Shown one piece after another: positions 35,001 to 43,956 of a stretch of DNA of 64,000 bases. The DNA is taken from contig JAADJZ010000017.1 in NCBI GenBank assembly GCA_011032825.1, forward strand, positions 434,001 to 498,000. Reading direction: 5' to 3'. Position 1 is the stretch's first letter, and each line of letters starts with the position of its first letter. A program made the translations under genes and the position numbers. Below the pieces are notes generated by a model that had not been told where the DNA came from, did no database searches, and was given only the letters and a program-made list of their open reading frames with translations. The DNA comes from Massariosphaeria phaeospora (Eukaryota > Ascomycota > Dothideomycetes > Pleosporales).

Positions 35001-35447
35001 AGCAGAGTCGCTCTTCCAGTGCTAGCATGACGCTTACTAGTGATCCATCTGTAGCGCGATCTGTACCAGTGACTTTAAACGCTCCATCTGGTCTAATATG
35101 CTAGCAATCTCCTCCTTCTTGAACTTCCACACGAGCACTTCGCCAGCCTTCTTCAGTCGACCTCCATCTGTCATCGTCGTCTGGAGTGTTTCCAGCGTTT
35201 GCTTGAACTGGTCGAGCGGGCCGTCTTTTACTGCAAGGGCTTGGACGGCGCTGTACCATGAGGTCCCAGGATTGCCCTGCTTAACGAGATCTGTTAGCCT
35301 GTAAAGTAGGCTGCAAAGGTTGAGCATCTCAATAGCGCATTGTGTGCGATCTTTTGGGGCATCTTTGACGTTGTTTAGATACCCCAAGACTTTGGTCGAG
35401 AGCTGGACAACTGCAATAATGCTGGCTGTTATACTAAGCGGGTCCAT
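32092..35447 (-). CDS. NLR protein: Helo-like N-terminus, NACHT, 12 ankyrin repeats
   Basis: CDS complement(join(32092..34099,34152..34988,35038..35447)), 1084 residues. Introns of 52 and 49 nt match in phase. ATG 35447 opens MDPLSITASIIAVVQLSTKV, the start typical of the Helo-like fungal STAND N-terminal domain (residues ~1-120). NACHT follows, with Walker A GIPGAGKT (218-225) and Walker B HIVIDALDEC (317-326). A winged-helix-like region includes TYAKRPLTTTEMCCALAVE and RLVHYTTQEYF. Residues 685-1084 are twelve 33-residue ankyrin repeats, eleven almost identical. NLRs of this class control heterokaryon incompatibility and possibly non-self defence in fungi, with the Helo-like domain as cell-death or membrane effector; that role is inferred here. 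The gene is intact and lies inside a TIR element. Confidence 0.93.
32115..33250. repeat. 99 bp tandem repeats encoding the ankyrin array
   Basis: Eleven-plus near-identical 99 bp units on the minus strand encode the consensus HELVVKLLLDKGADVNAQG. Units differ mainly at a few codons: SSGG or SLRG before HELVV, GAD/GAN/GVD/GVN after LLLDK, and QGGRYG/QGRNYG/THGGRYS at the turn. Such DNA-level identity shows recent unit duplication or gene conversion. Confidence 0.95.
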
Positions 35448-35916
35448 GTTAAAAGGAAGTGAGTACAGATGGCAGACGCAGATTAAAATTGCAGCGAAGG
35501 AAAGGGTTATAACATTGTATAGGTAAGAAGCTGAAGGCAGGCTGAACGGCTTGCATGCGGTCTGGATTCTGCCACGCCGCACCTTATCGATAAGGCCAAA
35601 CTGTGGTACCTATCCTCGGCGCGTATCCGCCGTTGAGGCTGCGATAGTGGGATCGATAATGCGGCGGTTGCTACCCACGCATTGGAGTTAAAAGGGGCAA
35701 GGAGTTTATCTGAGCGCTGCAGAGCTCCAAAAACATCACTCTGAAGCAAGCTACTTGTGCCAAAGGTATTATGAACGCTGCGCATCACTGGACTAAGTCG
35801 CAGTGATTCTTTCCCCTGAAGCTACTCTGATTAGGTCATTCATCTGTGATTGGGGGTGCGCGCTGCGTCGCGAGCTGATGTTCCTGCAAGCAGAGCTATC
35901 TATGGGCAAGGAAGGC
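35448..35916. promoter_or_regulatory. Upstream region of the NLR gene, interrupted by the nested element
   Basis: About 470 bp between the NLR start codon and the left end of the nested element. If the nested element inserted here, it now separates the NLR promoter from the original upstream DNA. No ORF of note is seen. Confidence 0.4.
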
Positions 35917-35918
35917 TA

Positions 35919-36440
35919 ACGTCCATCCCGAGGTCGCGAGACACCCGGTGTAGCGAGACAAACCATAGGTACTTTAAGATTAAACAACTCTCGTCTTCTC
36001 AGCGCGTTGAAATTTTCTAAAGTCTCTTGATAATAAATTTATATACCTACTTGAGACCGCTTTCGCTATTGTGCATGCAAAAATTACAGTAGCGTTGAGG
36101 CCTTTGCGCCTCATCAAGTAGAGCTTTCTTTTACACGCAGATATAGACCTACGCCGCACAGCACGACTATTAACTGCTACTCGTATCTTAGATAAATGAA
36201 TTGACTCTGTCTATGCTTCTAAGTGCACCACGATAGTAACAAGTCATCCTCAGCCTTGTAGCGATTATGGCGCGCATATTCATGCGTAATTGCCACCCTA
36301 GTCGGTACTTTGAATCAAAGCAGCTTCCTAATCTGGCTGGTGCGAGATCGACCCCGCGATCTCACATGATGACTGTAGTGTAACGTTGTTTTATTTACGT
36401 CAAGCCACATGTGGCTTATTGCTGTGCTAGAGCATGTGCG
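35919..36440. repeat. Left end of nested element, homologous to the outer element's left end
   Basis: It shares, in the same order and orientation as 30319-30860, the ACGTCC terminus, GGTACTTT, AAAAATTAC, GAGGC-TTTG, AAGTCATC-CAGCCTT, TCTGGCT-GTGC and ACGT-GTGGCT blocks, with many substitutions. This ties both elements to one family. The segment has no gene. Confidence 0.65.
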
Positions 36441-36678
36441 TCACCCACAAGTAGCGGGGTATTCTAGGCATCCACCGAGTTGCACTCTAAGATGCAGCAA
36501 CCTGCAGACACTTGACGCATGCAATGTTCTAGCTAACCACACAGGCGCTCTAGTGTTATCAGCGTTTACGACATCAGCGTTGCTGTAGCCAATACGCTTA
36601 GGTACAAAAATAAGTATAAGATAGCTAACTTTCCTCATCTAACGTCGGTCCTGAGACACGCATCTGAACGCAAGCAAA

Positions 36679-36882
36679 ATGTGTACCTACATTGACAACC
36701 CTTACTCTTTCAAAGACTGCAAGCAGCACCACACCTTCCCAAATCGATCGTACGACTACTGCAAGAATGGTAGTGCCGCAGCCGGCCATTGTAACGATCT
36801 CAAACCAGCCAAAGGGACGAACGGACAACCAATATTGCTTGGCAGTACCAAGAAGGAAGGAAAATGCCCGCTCTGCGCCTAA
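36679..36882 (+). CDS. Small cysteine-rich protein (67 residues)
   Basis: The ORF starts MCTYIDNPYSFKDC and ends KCPLCA, with six cysteines (residues 2, 14, 28, 38, 63, 66), a histidine pair near 17 and no signal peptide. The spacing (N-terminal C, then C, then C, and a terminal CxxC) resembles short fungal proteins of unknown function that begin MCxY and end CPxC, possibly zinc-binding. It ends 35 bp short of the convergent kinase gene, within the nested element. Whether it is expressed cannot be told from sequence; chance is possible at this length. Confidence 0.45.
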   Translation: MCTYIDNPYSFKDCKQHHTFPNRSYDYCKNGSAAAGHCNDLKPAKGTNGQPILLGSTKKEGKCPLCA

Positions 36883-36917
36883 GCTCCTCCAGGTAGAACC
36901 CCGTTCTCCCGTTTTCG

Positions 36918-37825
36918 TCATCGCCTCGCTAATCTGTGAACTAGGAACACGAGCAAGCCAACAACTGAAACTGCAATAGTTGTCTCGCGGACGGGTGGTG
37001 CGGAGACAAACTCCACCACAGATGTCAGAAGACTAGTTCTCTTACAGGAGTTAATAGCTAGGCAGCGTTAGTAACATGACAAGTAATGAGATTCACAAGG
37101 CACTTACCTTCAAGAACATCATCTGCACTTGCGAACCTGCCTTGCCAGCACCCTCTAATAACGTCGCCTATTGGTCCTAGACTTTTCGTCTCAGGAAACT
37201 CTGAACGTTTGAACGAGTTAGTGATTTCCGGGTCCCAAGATTCGAGCCAGTAGAATGGAGGTTTGCCGGTCCAGATTTCGTACAAAGTGGAGCCAAGGGC
37301 AAAGATATCCACCTGGGGTGATTTGTTGTCGTCTCCAGGCCACATGTGGCTGTTCGTCGCCGCAATAAGTGGTTTAGAGCCATCTAATGAAGAACCACCA
37401 AAGTCAAGAAGCTTCGCGTTCTGGTTGTCGTCTAAGCAAACGTTGTGACATGTGAGATCCCCATGAATAACATTCATCGAATGAACAAAGGCAAGCGCAC
37501 TAGTGATTTGTTGGCTCCATCGAAATCGGTCCTCAGCATGAATCTTATTATCGATTTTGAAGTATGCGCGAAGGTTACCTAGGCCCGCATACTCTAAGCG
37601 GATGCCGAGTTCGAACGGACCATGATACTGCAGAAGACCTCTATGTCCGCCGTGGTGCTGGAAACGCTCGTAGATCCGTCTCTCAACATCGATAGCGGGC
37701 TCATCTCCTTCATGAGGGAATTTTATGACAGTGTTGGAGGTCTCGTCCAGGTACGCCATGCCCGTGAGTCCGCCGCCGAGGCAGTCTGACATCTTCAACC
37801 CAGCCGGGAATCTGATTTGTGCCAT
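36918..37825 (-). CDS. Protein kinase with hydrophobic C-terminal tail
   Basis: CDS complement(join(36918..37057,37108..37825)), 285 residues. Intron 37058-37107 (50 nt, GTAAGT, TTACTAAC branch, CTAG) is strong and keeps the frame. The kinase core is present: a degenerate glycine loop LGGGLTGMAY (16-25), beta-3 lysine in TVIKF (K35), catalytic loop HGDLTCHNV (H121, D123, N128), DFG (141-143) and an APE-like region replaced by DIFALGSTLYEIWTGKPPF. HGD instead of HRD is seen in some fungal kinases. After splicing the last ~45 residues add TTIAVSVVGLLVFLV (about 265-279) and a basic end HRLARR, like a tail anchor. The kinase domain is short (about 235 residues). Target unknown; it lies between transposon ends. 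Confidence 0.8.
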
Positions 37826-37968
37826 CTTTCAGTTGCGCAGTAGCAGTAGGAGTATGATTCTTCTTCAGAAGATCCGAGGGAGGGATATCATCGCATAAAC
37901 CGTGGATCAAGGGAGGCAAGTTGGCGCGTCACACGGCGAGGCTGCGCAAAAGATAAACGGCCGGTTCG

Positions 37969-38215
37969 TCGCGTGAGGAGTCGCAGGTCGATTGTGCTTC
38001 TAGGTGCTCGGCGGCGGTGGCGGCGGCGGCTCGGCGGGGCGGCGCGGGTGGACGGCAGCGAGCTCAAAGATAGGGACGGACGTGGCTAGGAGATATTCGA
38101 TGTCGGAGCGTCGCGTGAGGAGTCGCAGGTCGAATGTGCTTCCAGGTGCGGCGGCGGCGGCGGCGGCGGTGGTGGGAGCGGCGGCGGTGGCACCGCCAGT
38201 CGTAAGATAGCGGGG
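37969..38215. repeat. GC-rich region with direct repeat and GGC triplet runs
   Basis: A segment of about 55 bp at ~37968-38025 (GTCGCGTGAGGAGTCGCAGG..., then a GGC run) is repeated at ~38108-38165 with few changes. Both copies end in GGC-triplet tracts (to about 38035 and 38180). The region separates the kinase promoter from the transposase 3' end. Triplet runs can translate as poly-Ala/Gly but no gene is supported. Confidence 0.75.
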
Positions 38216-38431
38216 CGCGAAGAGACCTCAGAAGACGGGAGGTCGTGGACGGCAGGAGGTTGGGGACAATGTCGCTGTTCTCGCTAGATCAGGTTGCGCA
38301 GCACAGAAGGCAGAAGGCAAGCCACACGATGCACTGCCACAATAGAGGGACGTGCTGACTTTATCAAATTGCGTGGTAATAGTTCGATCACCGTCAGATT
38401 CAGAAGTTGAGGTACATATAGTGGGTGTACG

Positions 38432-40675
38432 TTATAACATTTTTGCTATGGGGGCCCTCCATGACACTTCTGTGTCAATCGCTGCCTTAATTCCACTCAT
38501 TCGTGCCACTTTGCCATTTGGCACCGATGAACCTGCCTCTGCTTCCAGCGCAGTACTCTTGCGCTTCCGACCACGTTTCTCTTTGCTCTTCGGCACTGAA
38601 CGACCAGCATTGGCCTCCGCTGCAGTTGCCTCCGCTTCCGATGCAGTACTCTTGCGCTTCAGACTTGCTTTGCCTAGCACCGACGGACCAGCATTGGCCT
38701 TCGCTGTACTTGCCTCCGCTTCTGGTGCAGTACTCTTGCGCTTCTGACTTGCTTTGCCCAGCACCGACGGACCAGCATTGGCCTCCGCTGTAGTCACCGC
38801 CTCCGCTTCCGGTGCAGTACTCTTGCGCTTCTGACTTGCTTTGCCCTGCACCGACGGACCAGCATTAGCCCCCGCTGTAGTGGCTTCCGCTTCCGGTGCA
38901 GTACTTTTGCGCTTCCGGCCACGTTTCTCCTTACCCTTTGGCACGCACGGACCAGCCTCGACATCCATCGTATTTGCCTCTGCTTCTAGCGCAGCAGTCT
39001 TGCGCTTCTGATCACGCTTCTCCTTGCTAGCCTCTTGGGCAGCATCCTTTTCAGCACGCTTCGCCCGTGCCTCCTGAAGATCCTCATAGCTCATCACCTT
39101 CCCAGTTCCCTTCGCTAATATCTCTGACTTAGTCGATCGTCGAGTCTTGGCTTCGTTGTTGATTGACATTAAGAGATGAATGTGATTCTGCTGAAGAGCA
39201 CCCTTCGTAAAGGATAACTGGGCAGCTTTGGCGAATTTCAGCAAATGCCGCTGGAGGCTCTGTTTACTTCTTTCGTCAAGAGCATGGGCGTCCCTCTCCA
39301 GGATTAGATTTTGCAGCGACATGAGGCCCTCTGCTGATACTGGTGTCACCGGCGTTTGCGGTAGTACTGCGTCTCCTTGCGGCACTGAGTCTTGTTGACA
39401 AGATGGCTCATTAGTTATCGAAACAGTCAATCCAGCTGCGGGTTTCGGCATAGTTCGGAGTACTCTCTCTGGATTGAACGGGAACAAACGACTGGCAGCG
39501 AAACCGGCCTTGATGTTCTTAGGTGTGAACGCTCGCTCCCTTGCAGGGCTGTAGAGAGAAGTGAAGTGCTCTTTGCCAATAGTGTTCACACCTCCTCGCT
39601 CTAATCGTTCGACCTGTTCGCGATAGGCTGTTTTCAGAGGGGCGAAGACGGCAACGTCGCAAGGTTGAAGCTTGTGGGATGTGTGAGAGGGGAGACGACA
39701 TAATATGATGTTGTTTGCGAAACAATACTCTAAGATCTCAAGCGTCTCATGCGTCCCAAAGCCGTCAAGGAGTAGTACACGGGGTCTTCCGTTAGCACGG
39801 TCTTTAGTCTCAGCGTCAAATGTACGCTTGAGCCACTGCAAGCTAATATTGGAGTCTGTATATCCAGATTCGTTGCACGCATACTGCCATCCAGGAGTAG
39901 GAAATGTAGTCCAGTTGCTTCGATGGGTAGTAGCTGGCCAGATGATCATAGGGTTCAGATACCTACCATCAGCGCTGATGCACTCGACAGCTGTTATAGT
40001 CGTTCGCTTAACGCGCGCGCCTCTATAATTCCGTCTATCGCCCTTACCTACGAGGACTTTTACAGAGCTTAGCATCGATAGCATGACTCCAGTCTCGTCC
40101 ATATTATAGAAATTCTCCGCAAGGATAGCGGGATCGTCCAACACCTTCTCTATTACCTCAAACCAGTGTATGATCTTCCCGAGGATGTTCTTCTCATGGC
40201 GGTTCCAGTCCAGCGCCATAACCCGTCTCGATGCCATTTCTGGGTGGCGTGTCTCGAACGCCTTCGCCCAGTTTTTACCAGGCGGTTTGAGGGGTCGCTG
40301 GGTTGCAGGTCGCTGGCGGGTGGCGACGAAGGCAAGAGAGGGGATGAACTTGATTCGTACGGGTTGTCCGAGATCTGACATTTGTAAGAGGAACTTGACG
40401 AGGGCTTTCTCTTCCCAGGGAGTCAGGTACTGCTGACTCTGGGCCTTCTCTTCCATCGAGGGCCGGCCGAGCGCGCGATGATGGAGAGTGGTGTGTGGGA
40501 CCTGGCTATGACCTGCTAAGGCACGGTACGATGTGCGCATGCCAGGTGAAACCCCTTGCGCTAATACTTGACTGGCTTTATCCATGGTGGTTAGTGATAG
40601 TGAAAGGAAGGGAGCGGAGGCAGCCTTCAGCCGATCAGGACACATTCCAGAACCCAGGACTACGCCAGCAGCCAT
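38432..40675 (-). CDS. Pogo/Fot-type DDE transposase with C-terminal repeats
   Basis: Single-exon ORF of 747 residues from ATG 40675; an inner ATG at 40585 (MDKASQVLAQG) may be the real start. Residues ~31-170 fit the N-terminal helix-turn-helix and CENP-B-like DNA-binding part (GKNWAKAFETRHPE). The catalytic triad is visible: NMDETG (D193), LLLDGFGTH (D304) and SHKLQPCDVAVF (D340), giving 35 residues between the last two aspartates, as in the pogo group. The end of the core is AGFAASRLFPFNPERVL. Residues ~560-720 hold six degenerate Lys/Ala-rich repeats around KRKSTAPEAEA, possibly nuclear-localising. It cuts and pastes at TA sites. The frame is intact, so the protein could be active. Confidence 0.93.
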   Translation of the reverse strand: MAAGVVLGSGMCPDRLKAASAPFLSLSLTTMDKASQVLAQGVSPGMRTSYRALAGHSQVPHTTLHHRALGRPSMEEKAQSQQYLTPWEEKALVKFLLQMSDLGQPVRIKFIPSLAFVATRQRPATQRPLKPPGKNWAKAFETRHPEMASRRVMALDWNRHEKNILGKIIHWFEVIEKVLDDPAILAENFYNMDETGVMLSMLSSVKVLVGKGDRRNYRGARVKRTTITAVECISADGRYLNPMIIWPATTHRSNWTTFPTPGWQYACNESGYTDSNISLQWLKRTFDAETKDRANGRPRVLLLDGFGTHETLEILEYCFANNIILCRLPSHTSHKLQPCDVAVFAPLKTAYREQVERLERGGVNTIGKEHFTSLYSPARERAFTPKNIKAGFAASRLFPFNPERVLRTMPKPAAGLTVSITNEPSCQQDSVPQGDAVLPQTPVTPVSAEGLMSLQNLILERDAHALDERSKQSLQRHLLKFAKAAQLSFTKGALQQNHIHLLMSINNEAKTRRSTKSEILAKGTGKVMSYEDLQEARAKRAEKDAAQEASKEKRDQKRKTAALEAEANTMDVEAGPCVPKGKEKRGRKRKSTAPEAEATTAGANAGPSVQGKASQKRKSTAPEAEAVTTAEANAGPSVLGKASQKRKSTAPEAEASTAKANAGPSVLGKASLKRKSTASEAEATAAEANAGRSVPKSKEKRGRKRKSTALEAEAGSSVPNGKVARMSGIKAAIDTEVSWRAPIAKML
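38510..39005. repeat. 84-90 bp tandem repeats in the transposase 3' end
   Basis: Six units, the middle three nearly the same, encode KRKSTAPEAEA...NAGPSVxGKAS on the minus strand. Unit number probably varies between copies of the element. Confidence 0.85.
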
Positions 40676-41170
40676 GCGCCGCAGTTATTTTTGGATGTCT
40701 GAGATAGGGATAGCGCTAGATTTGTTACCATTCTATACCGCAAACTGTCACCACCTTGATGTAGTTAGAGCATACCGCTACGCTGGGAGGTTTTCAAGCG
40801 TTCTCATCTCTGCCCGGCGAAACTCCCGGCATCTACATTCCTAGTGCTAAAATGCCTCTTTAAGCTTGCGAGTATCGTCTTTGTTGCTTGTACTTTCTCT
40901 ATACCCCACCGAATTTTAAAGAGAATTTTAAATTCGCGGTCGGACGGGGGTCTATAGCGGAAGTGGTGATAAAAGGCGTCGTGGGATTGATCGACAACAT
41001 AGCCAATATTGCAGAGATTTGCGTCGGAGACTGGTCTTCCAAGGAACAATAGCTATAGATTCATTATCCATTATTATAGCGCTATAGAGCTATGAATGTG
41101 GAGATTCCGGGGGTCCGAATTGCAAAAGTGTCTCGCGACAGGGGGTGTCTCGCGACTCAGGGACGGACGT
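40676..41170. other. Upstream region of the transposase to the right end of the nested element
   Basis: About 495 bp. The final ~50 bp carry two spaced TGTCTCGCGAC words and end GGGACGGACGT followed by TA. No gene is seen. Confidence 0.6.
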
Positions 41171-41254
41171 TAGATTGCTACAAGCGAGAACCTCGTCGAC
41201 ACGCAAGAAAACGCACTAATTGTTGCGGGTTTAACATTTGCCTTATATAATCAA

Positions 41255-42624
41255 GTGATGGCGAGACGGCTATGTCTTGAACGACGTACGCGTTGAAGAT
41301 TCGCCACTTCAGCCTCGTTAAACAGCCGGTAATGAACTACTCTGATGACGCTAGTAGGGAGGACGGCCGACCCGTGCTGACCAGCACCTTGCGCTGGAGG
41401 CGATGGTTTGTAGATATGGCTGAAGAGAAGATTGCTGTATGCAGCTCTAGATAGTGTAGGGTCTTGCCAAGCATGGGCCACTATCACAGCTCTGCTAGTA
41501 ATTTATTCATCCCTCACGAACATAAACAACCTAAAACTCCTTACGACCCTCACAGGTTGAACTGAAGCATACCTCTACAGCCCTAGAGATTGCAGTACTC
41601 ATGTATGGAGCCGCTAGTCGTTTGACCGTACAACAGCTGTATCACCTAAGTATCCAGGACCTTTCCACCTTTGTATGCGCTTGCAACGACGGCGTTTTGC
41701 TAGTACCGGTAGCGCTTGGTTGAACCCACTTGCCGAAGCGCCCGCCGCACTCTATCTACCTATATCCTTCCCATCACATTGTATTCCCCTTCAACAAGCC
41801 AAGACTAGAGCTCGCTGCAGCTTGGTCTAGGAATCGGCGCCGGTGGACTCGAGAAGCGTACATAGGCACGTAGTAGGCTTAATCAGGTCTTTTATTTGGT
41901 CAGCGGAGATAACAACAGCGGGCGTCAGAGCTCAAGGGCGTCGTAGTAGGTATCGCTGTGCGTTAGACTGCATTTCAAAGTATGTGGGATCGCTGTGTCG
42001 AAGCTGGTTTCGACGCTAGAAGCGCGTTTAGCTGACCAAGTTAAACAAGCACCAGGCCATATGTAACTTATCACTGCTCCTAATCCCAAGTCGGATTTTT
42101 GGATAATCCGAGCGCTTGTGCAATTCGCATAGCCACATGTCTTACGTAAAATAAAGTACCCGCCAGTGCATAAGGTAAGACGTGCAGGTTCATCTCGCAT
42201 TAACCAGGAACAGTAGTTCGCTTCCGCTGGAAGTACCAATTGACGGGGTGGCGCTGCATGAAATCGCGCCCCGCAGTGCGCATAGGGCTGATAATGACTT
42301 CCTAGTATCAGAGGGAGGATGTGAGGGTAGGATAAGGCTACTCTACAAAAATTCGGAACGAAAAGGGCTTAAGGTTGGCGCTGTTGGGAGGGAAGCCTGT
42401 TATGCCACGACACAAGGCGCTGTAAAAATCAGGCGCAGAGGCAACAATGCGAACGTAATTTTTGGGTAGAAGGGATCACAGACATTCAGAATTAGCTACA
42501 GCAGATTATTTTCGTAAAATTATAGCAGCATTCGTTGTGCGCATGAGCTTTCGAGTGGCTGAAAGTCAAAGTACCCCTCATTTGTCTCGGCACACAGTGT
42601 GTCTCGCTACGCAGTGACGGACGT
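41255..42624. repeat. Right inverted arm of the 12.3 kb element
   Basis: Reverse complement of the left arm (see 30319-31973). The outer ~210 bp are the best conserved, the inner part is decayed but still collinear as far as the GAAGTGGCGAATC and CTTGATT blocks. It has no intact gene. Confidence 0.75.
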
Positions 42625-42734
42625 TAGTTAAAAGACTGATGCCCCCCAGAATTTAACTCACTTAGAACACACACAGTCCACTGCTTCCTCTGAGTTCCAA
42701 CCAATCTTGCTCACTAAAAACCCAATAAGCCACC

Positions 42735-43403
42735 ATGTCCCAAGTCACCGAAATCGCCTCCATTCCGCTCCTCCCCGGCCTCGACCTGACCACCGGCGAC
42801 ACGCACTCCACATGGACTGAATTCCTCGGCATGGTGGCCGGGCAGCCCGGCTGCAAATCCGTATACTGGGGCCGCCAGGTCGAGCACCCAGACATCGTGC
42901 AACTAGCCATAACCTGGGAAACGCTGCAACACCACAAAGACTTCATCGCCTCGCCGCAATACAAGCCCTTCGGCAACCTCCTGGCCCCGATAGCTGGCGG
43001 TGCGCCGACCTTCTACCACCTCAATCTCCCGGCCTCCCAACCCTTTGATACACCCGGCTCAGCTCCCGTTACCGAATGCTTTGCCGGATACTTCGATCTA
43101 GAGCACTCCACCGATGCGTTCGATGCAAACTGGGCGAAATTTGCAGAGGAGGGGGTCAAGGTGGCGACGGAGGCGCTGGGGTTGACTGGCGGGTGGGCTG
43201 AGGAAGAGCAGAAGCATGAGAAGTGCGGAGCGAAGGAGGGGGAGGAGGGACCGGCGAGGTTGTTTGGGGCATTCATTGGGTGGCCGAATATCGAGGCGCA
43301 CAAGGAGTTTAGCAAGAGTGAGGCGTTTCCGGGGCTTGTAAAGTATTTGCGGGATGGGCCGAAGGCGACTGCGGTGCATCATGTGGCATTCCAGAAGTTT
43401 TGA
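42735..43403 (+). CDS. ABM-type dimeric alpha-beta barrel protein
   Basis: Single exon, 222 residues, with ATG in a CACC-ATG context. Two ferredoxin-like halves are seen: residues ~1-95 (beta strand EIASIPLLPGLDL, helix STWTEFLGMVAGQPGC, strands KSVYWGRQVE and DIVQLAITWETLQHHKDFI) and ~110-222 (TECFAGYFDLEHS, ARLFGAFIGWPNIEAHKEF, AVHHVAFQKF). This is the pattern of fungal proteins annotated as antibiotic biosynthesis monooxygenase (ABM) or stress-responsive barrel. Such proteins may bind or oxidise small aromatic compounds; no substrate can be read here. There is no PKS or NRPS nearby. It begins 110 bp outside the transposon's right end, so its promoter may include transposon DNA. Confidence 0.75.
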   Translation: MSQVTEIASIPLLPGLDLTTGDTHSTWTEFLGMVAGQPGCKSVYWGRQVEHPDIVQLAITWETLQHHKDFIASPQYKPFGNLLAPIAGGAPTFYHLNLPASQPFDTPGSAPVTECFAGYFDLEHSTDAFDANWAKFAEEGVKVATEALGLTGGWAEEEQKHEKCGAKEGEEGPARLFGAFIGWPNIEAHKEFSKSEAFPGLVKYLRDGPKATAVHHVAFQKF

Positions 43404-43956
43404 AATGGATGGTGGGAGAGGAGGAGTCTGGTACGGGTCCCAGGGCAGAAGAAGTGAGGGAAGAAGTAGTGCTGTCACGTTTAGATGAATGGAATTAGTG
43501 CTGCTCGTATGGTTTAGGCTATATAGTGCGGTATTGACCAGAATGTTAGTTGAGAGGGGTGCCGATGGTCAGGCTCAGCACTCTGCCAAAAGCTCGTTCC
43601 GTTCCAGCAGGTCTATATTTAGCCGTACATGTGGGGTTGTTCCAATACACTATTGCTAAATCAAGAAGGTTAGCATTTGGTCTAACTATGCTCTAGCAAT
43701 GGAATGGGTAGATGTACCGGTAGTGTCAGAGCTGAAAAATTCACAAGATGAATCCTGTACCTGTTGAGCGGATAGTAATCCCCTGCCGCTGTATATTCTT
43801 CAACATAATGTCTCGATCGCGTGGAATAGGAAGATCCTAAGATCGAAACAGTGGCCTTGTGGATCTCCTGCTGGGTGGAGGGATGTTGAGATCGGGCTCG
43901 CGGGTTTGGAATACAGGATAGACAACTCGGTATTATAATTTAGTTTTCCACAGCAC
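43404..43956. other. Convergent intergenic region
   Basis: 553 bp between ABM and TMA16 3' ends. Nothing beyond presumed 3' UTRs is seen. Confidence 0.4.

Larger units (their letters stand above)
35917..41172. mobile_element. 5.25 kb pogo/Fot-type transposon carrying a kinase gene (nested)
   Basis: The left end at 35919 (ACGTCCATCCCGAGGTCGCG...) and right end at 41170 are inverted repeats over about 45 bp, flanked by TA (35917-35918 and 41171-41172). Both ends contain two spaced copies of a (T)CGCGAGACA or AGCGAGACA word. The first ~500 bp of the left end also match the left end of the surrounding 12.3 kb element in direct orientation. Contents: small cysteine-rich ORF (+), protein kinase (-), GC-rich repeats, intact DDD transposase (-). 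Typical Fot/pogo elements are about 2-3 kb, so the kinase and flanking DNA look like cargo. Confidence 0.75.
30317..42626. mobile_element. 12.3 kb TIR element carrying an NLR gene and a nested transposon
   Basis: The left end at 30319 and right end at 42624 are inverted copies starting ACGTCC(C/G)TC, each flanked by TA (30317-30318, 42625-42626). The terminal ~70 bases are nearly the same (GCGTAGCGAGACA, TGTGCCGAGACAAAT, GGGGTACTTTGACTTTC). Similarity continues inward with increasing divergence for about 1.4-1.65 kb on each side. Between the arms lie an intact NACHT-ankyrin gene and a second related element, 35919-41170. TA duplication and the nested pogo-type transposase place it in the Tc1/mariner-pogo group. 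Nesting is the favoured reading; a chimera in which the left end pairs with the 41170 end is an alternative that a 2 bp duplication cannot exclude. Confidence 0.7.

Noticed and set aside
38070..38083. Possible additional right end (GGGACGGACGT) inside the nested element
   Set aside because: Only about 12 bases match; none of the adjacent CGCGAGACA words is present and it is not next to TA.
30317..42626. Starship-type giant element
   Set aside because: No DUF3435 tyrosine recombinase is seen; ends are inverted repeats with TA duplication and the transposase present is a DDD pogo type.
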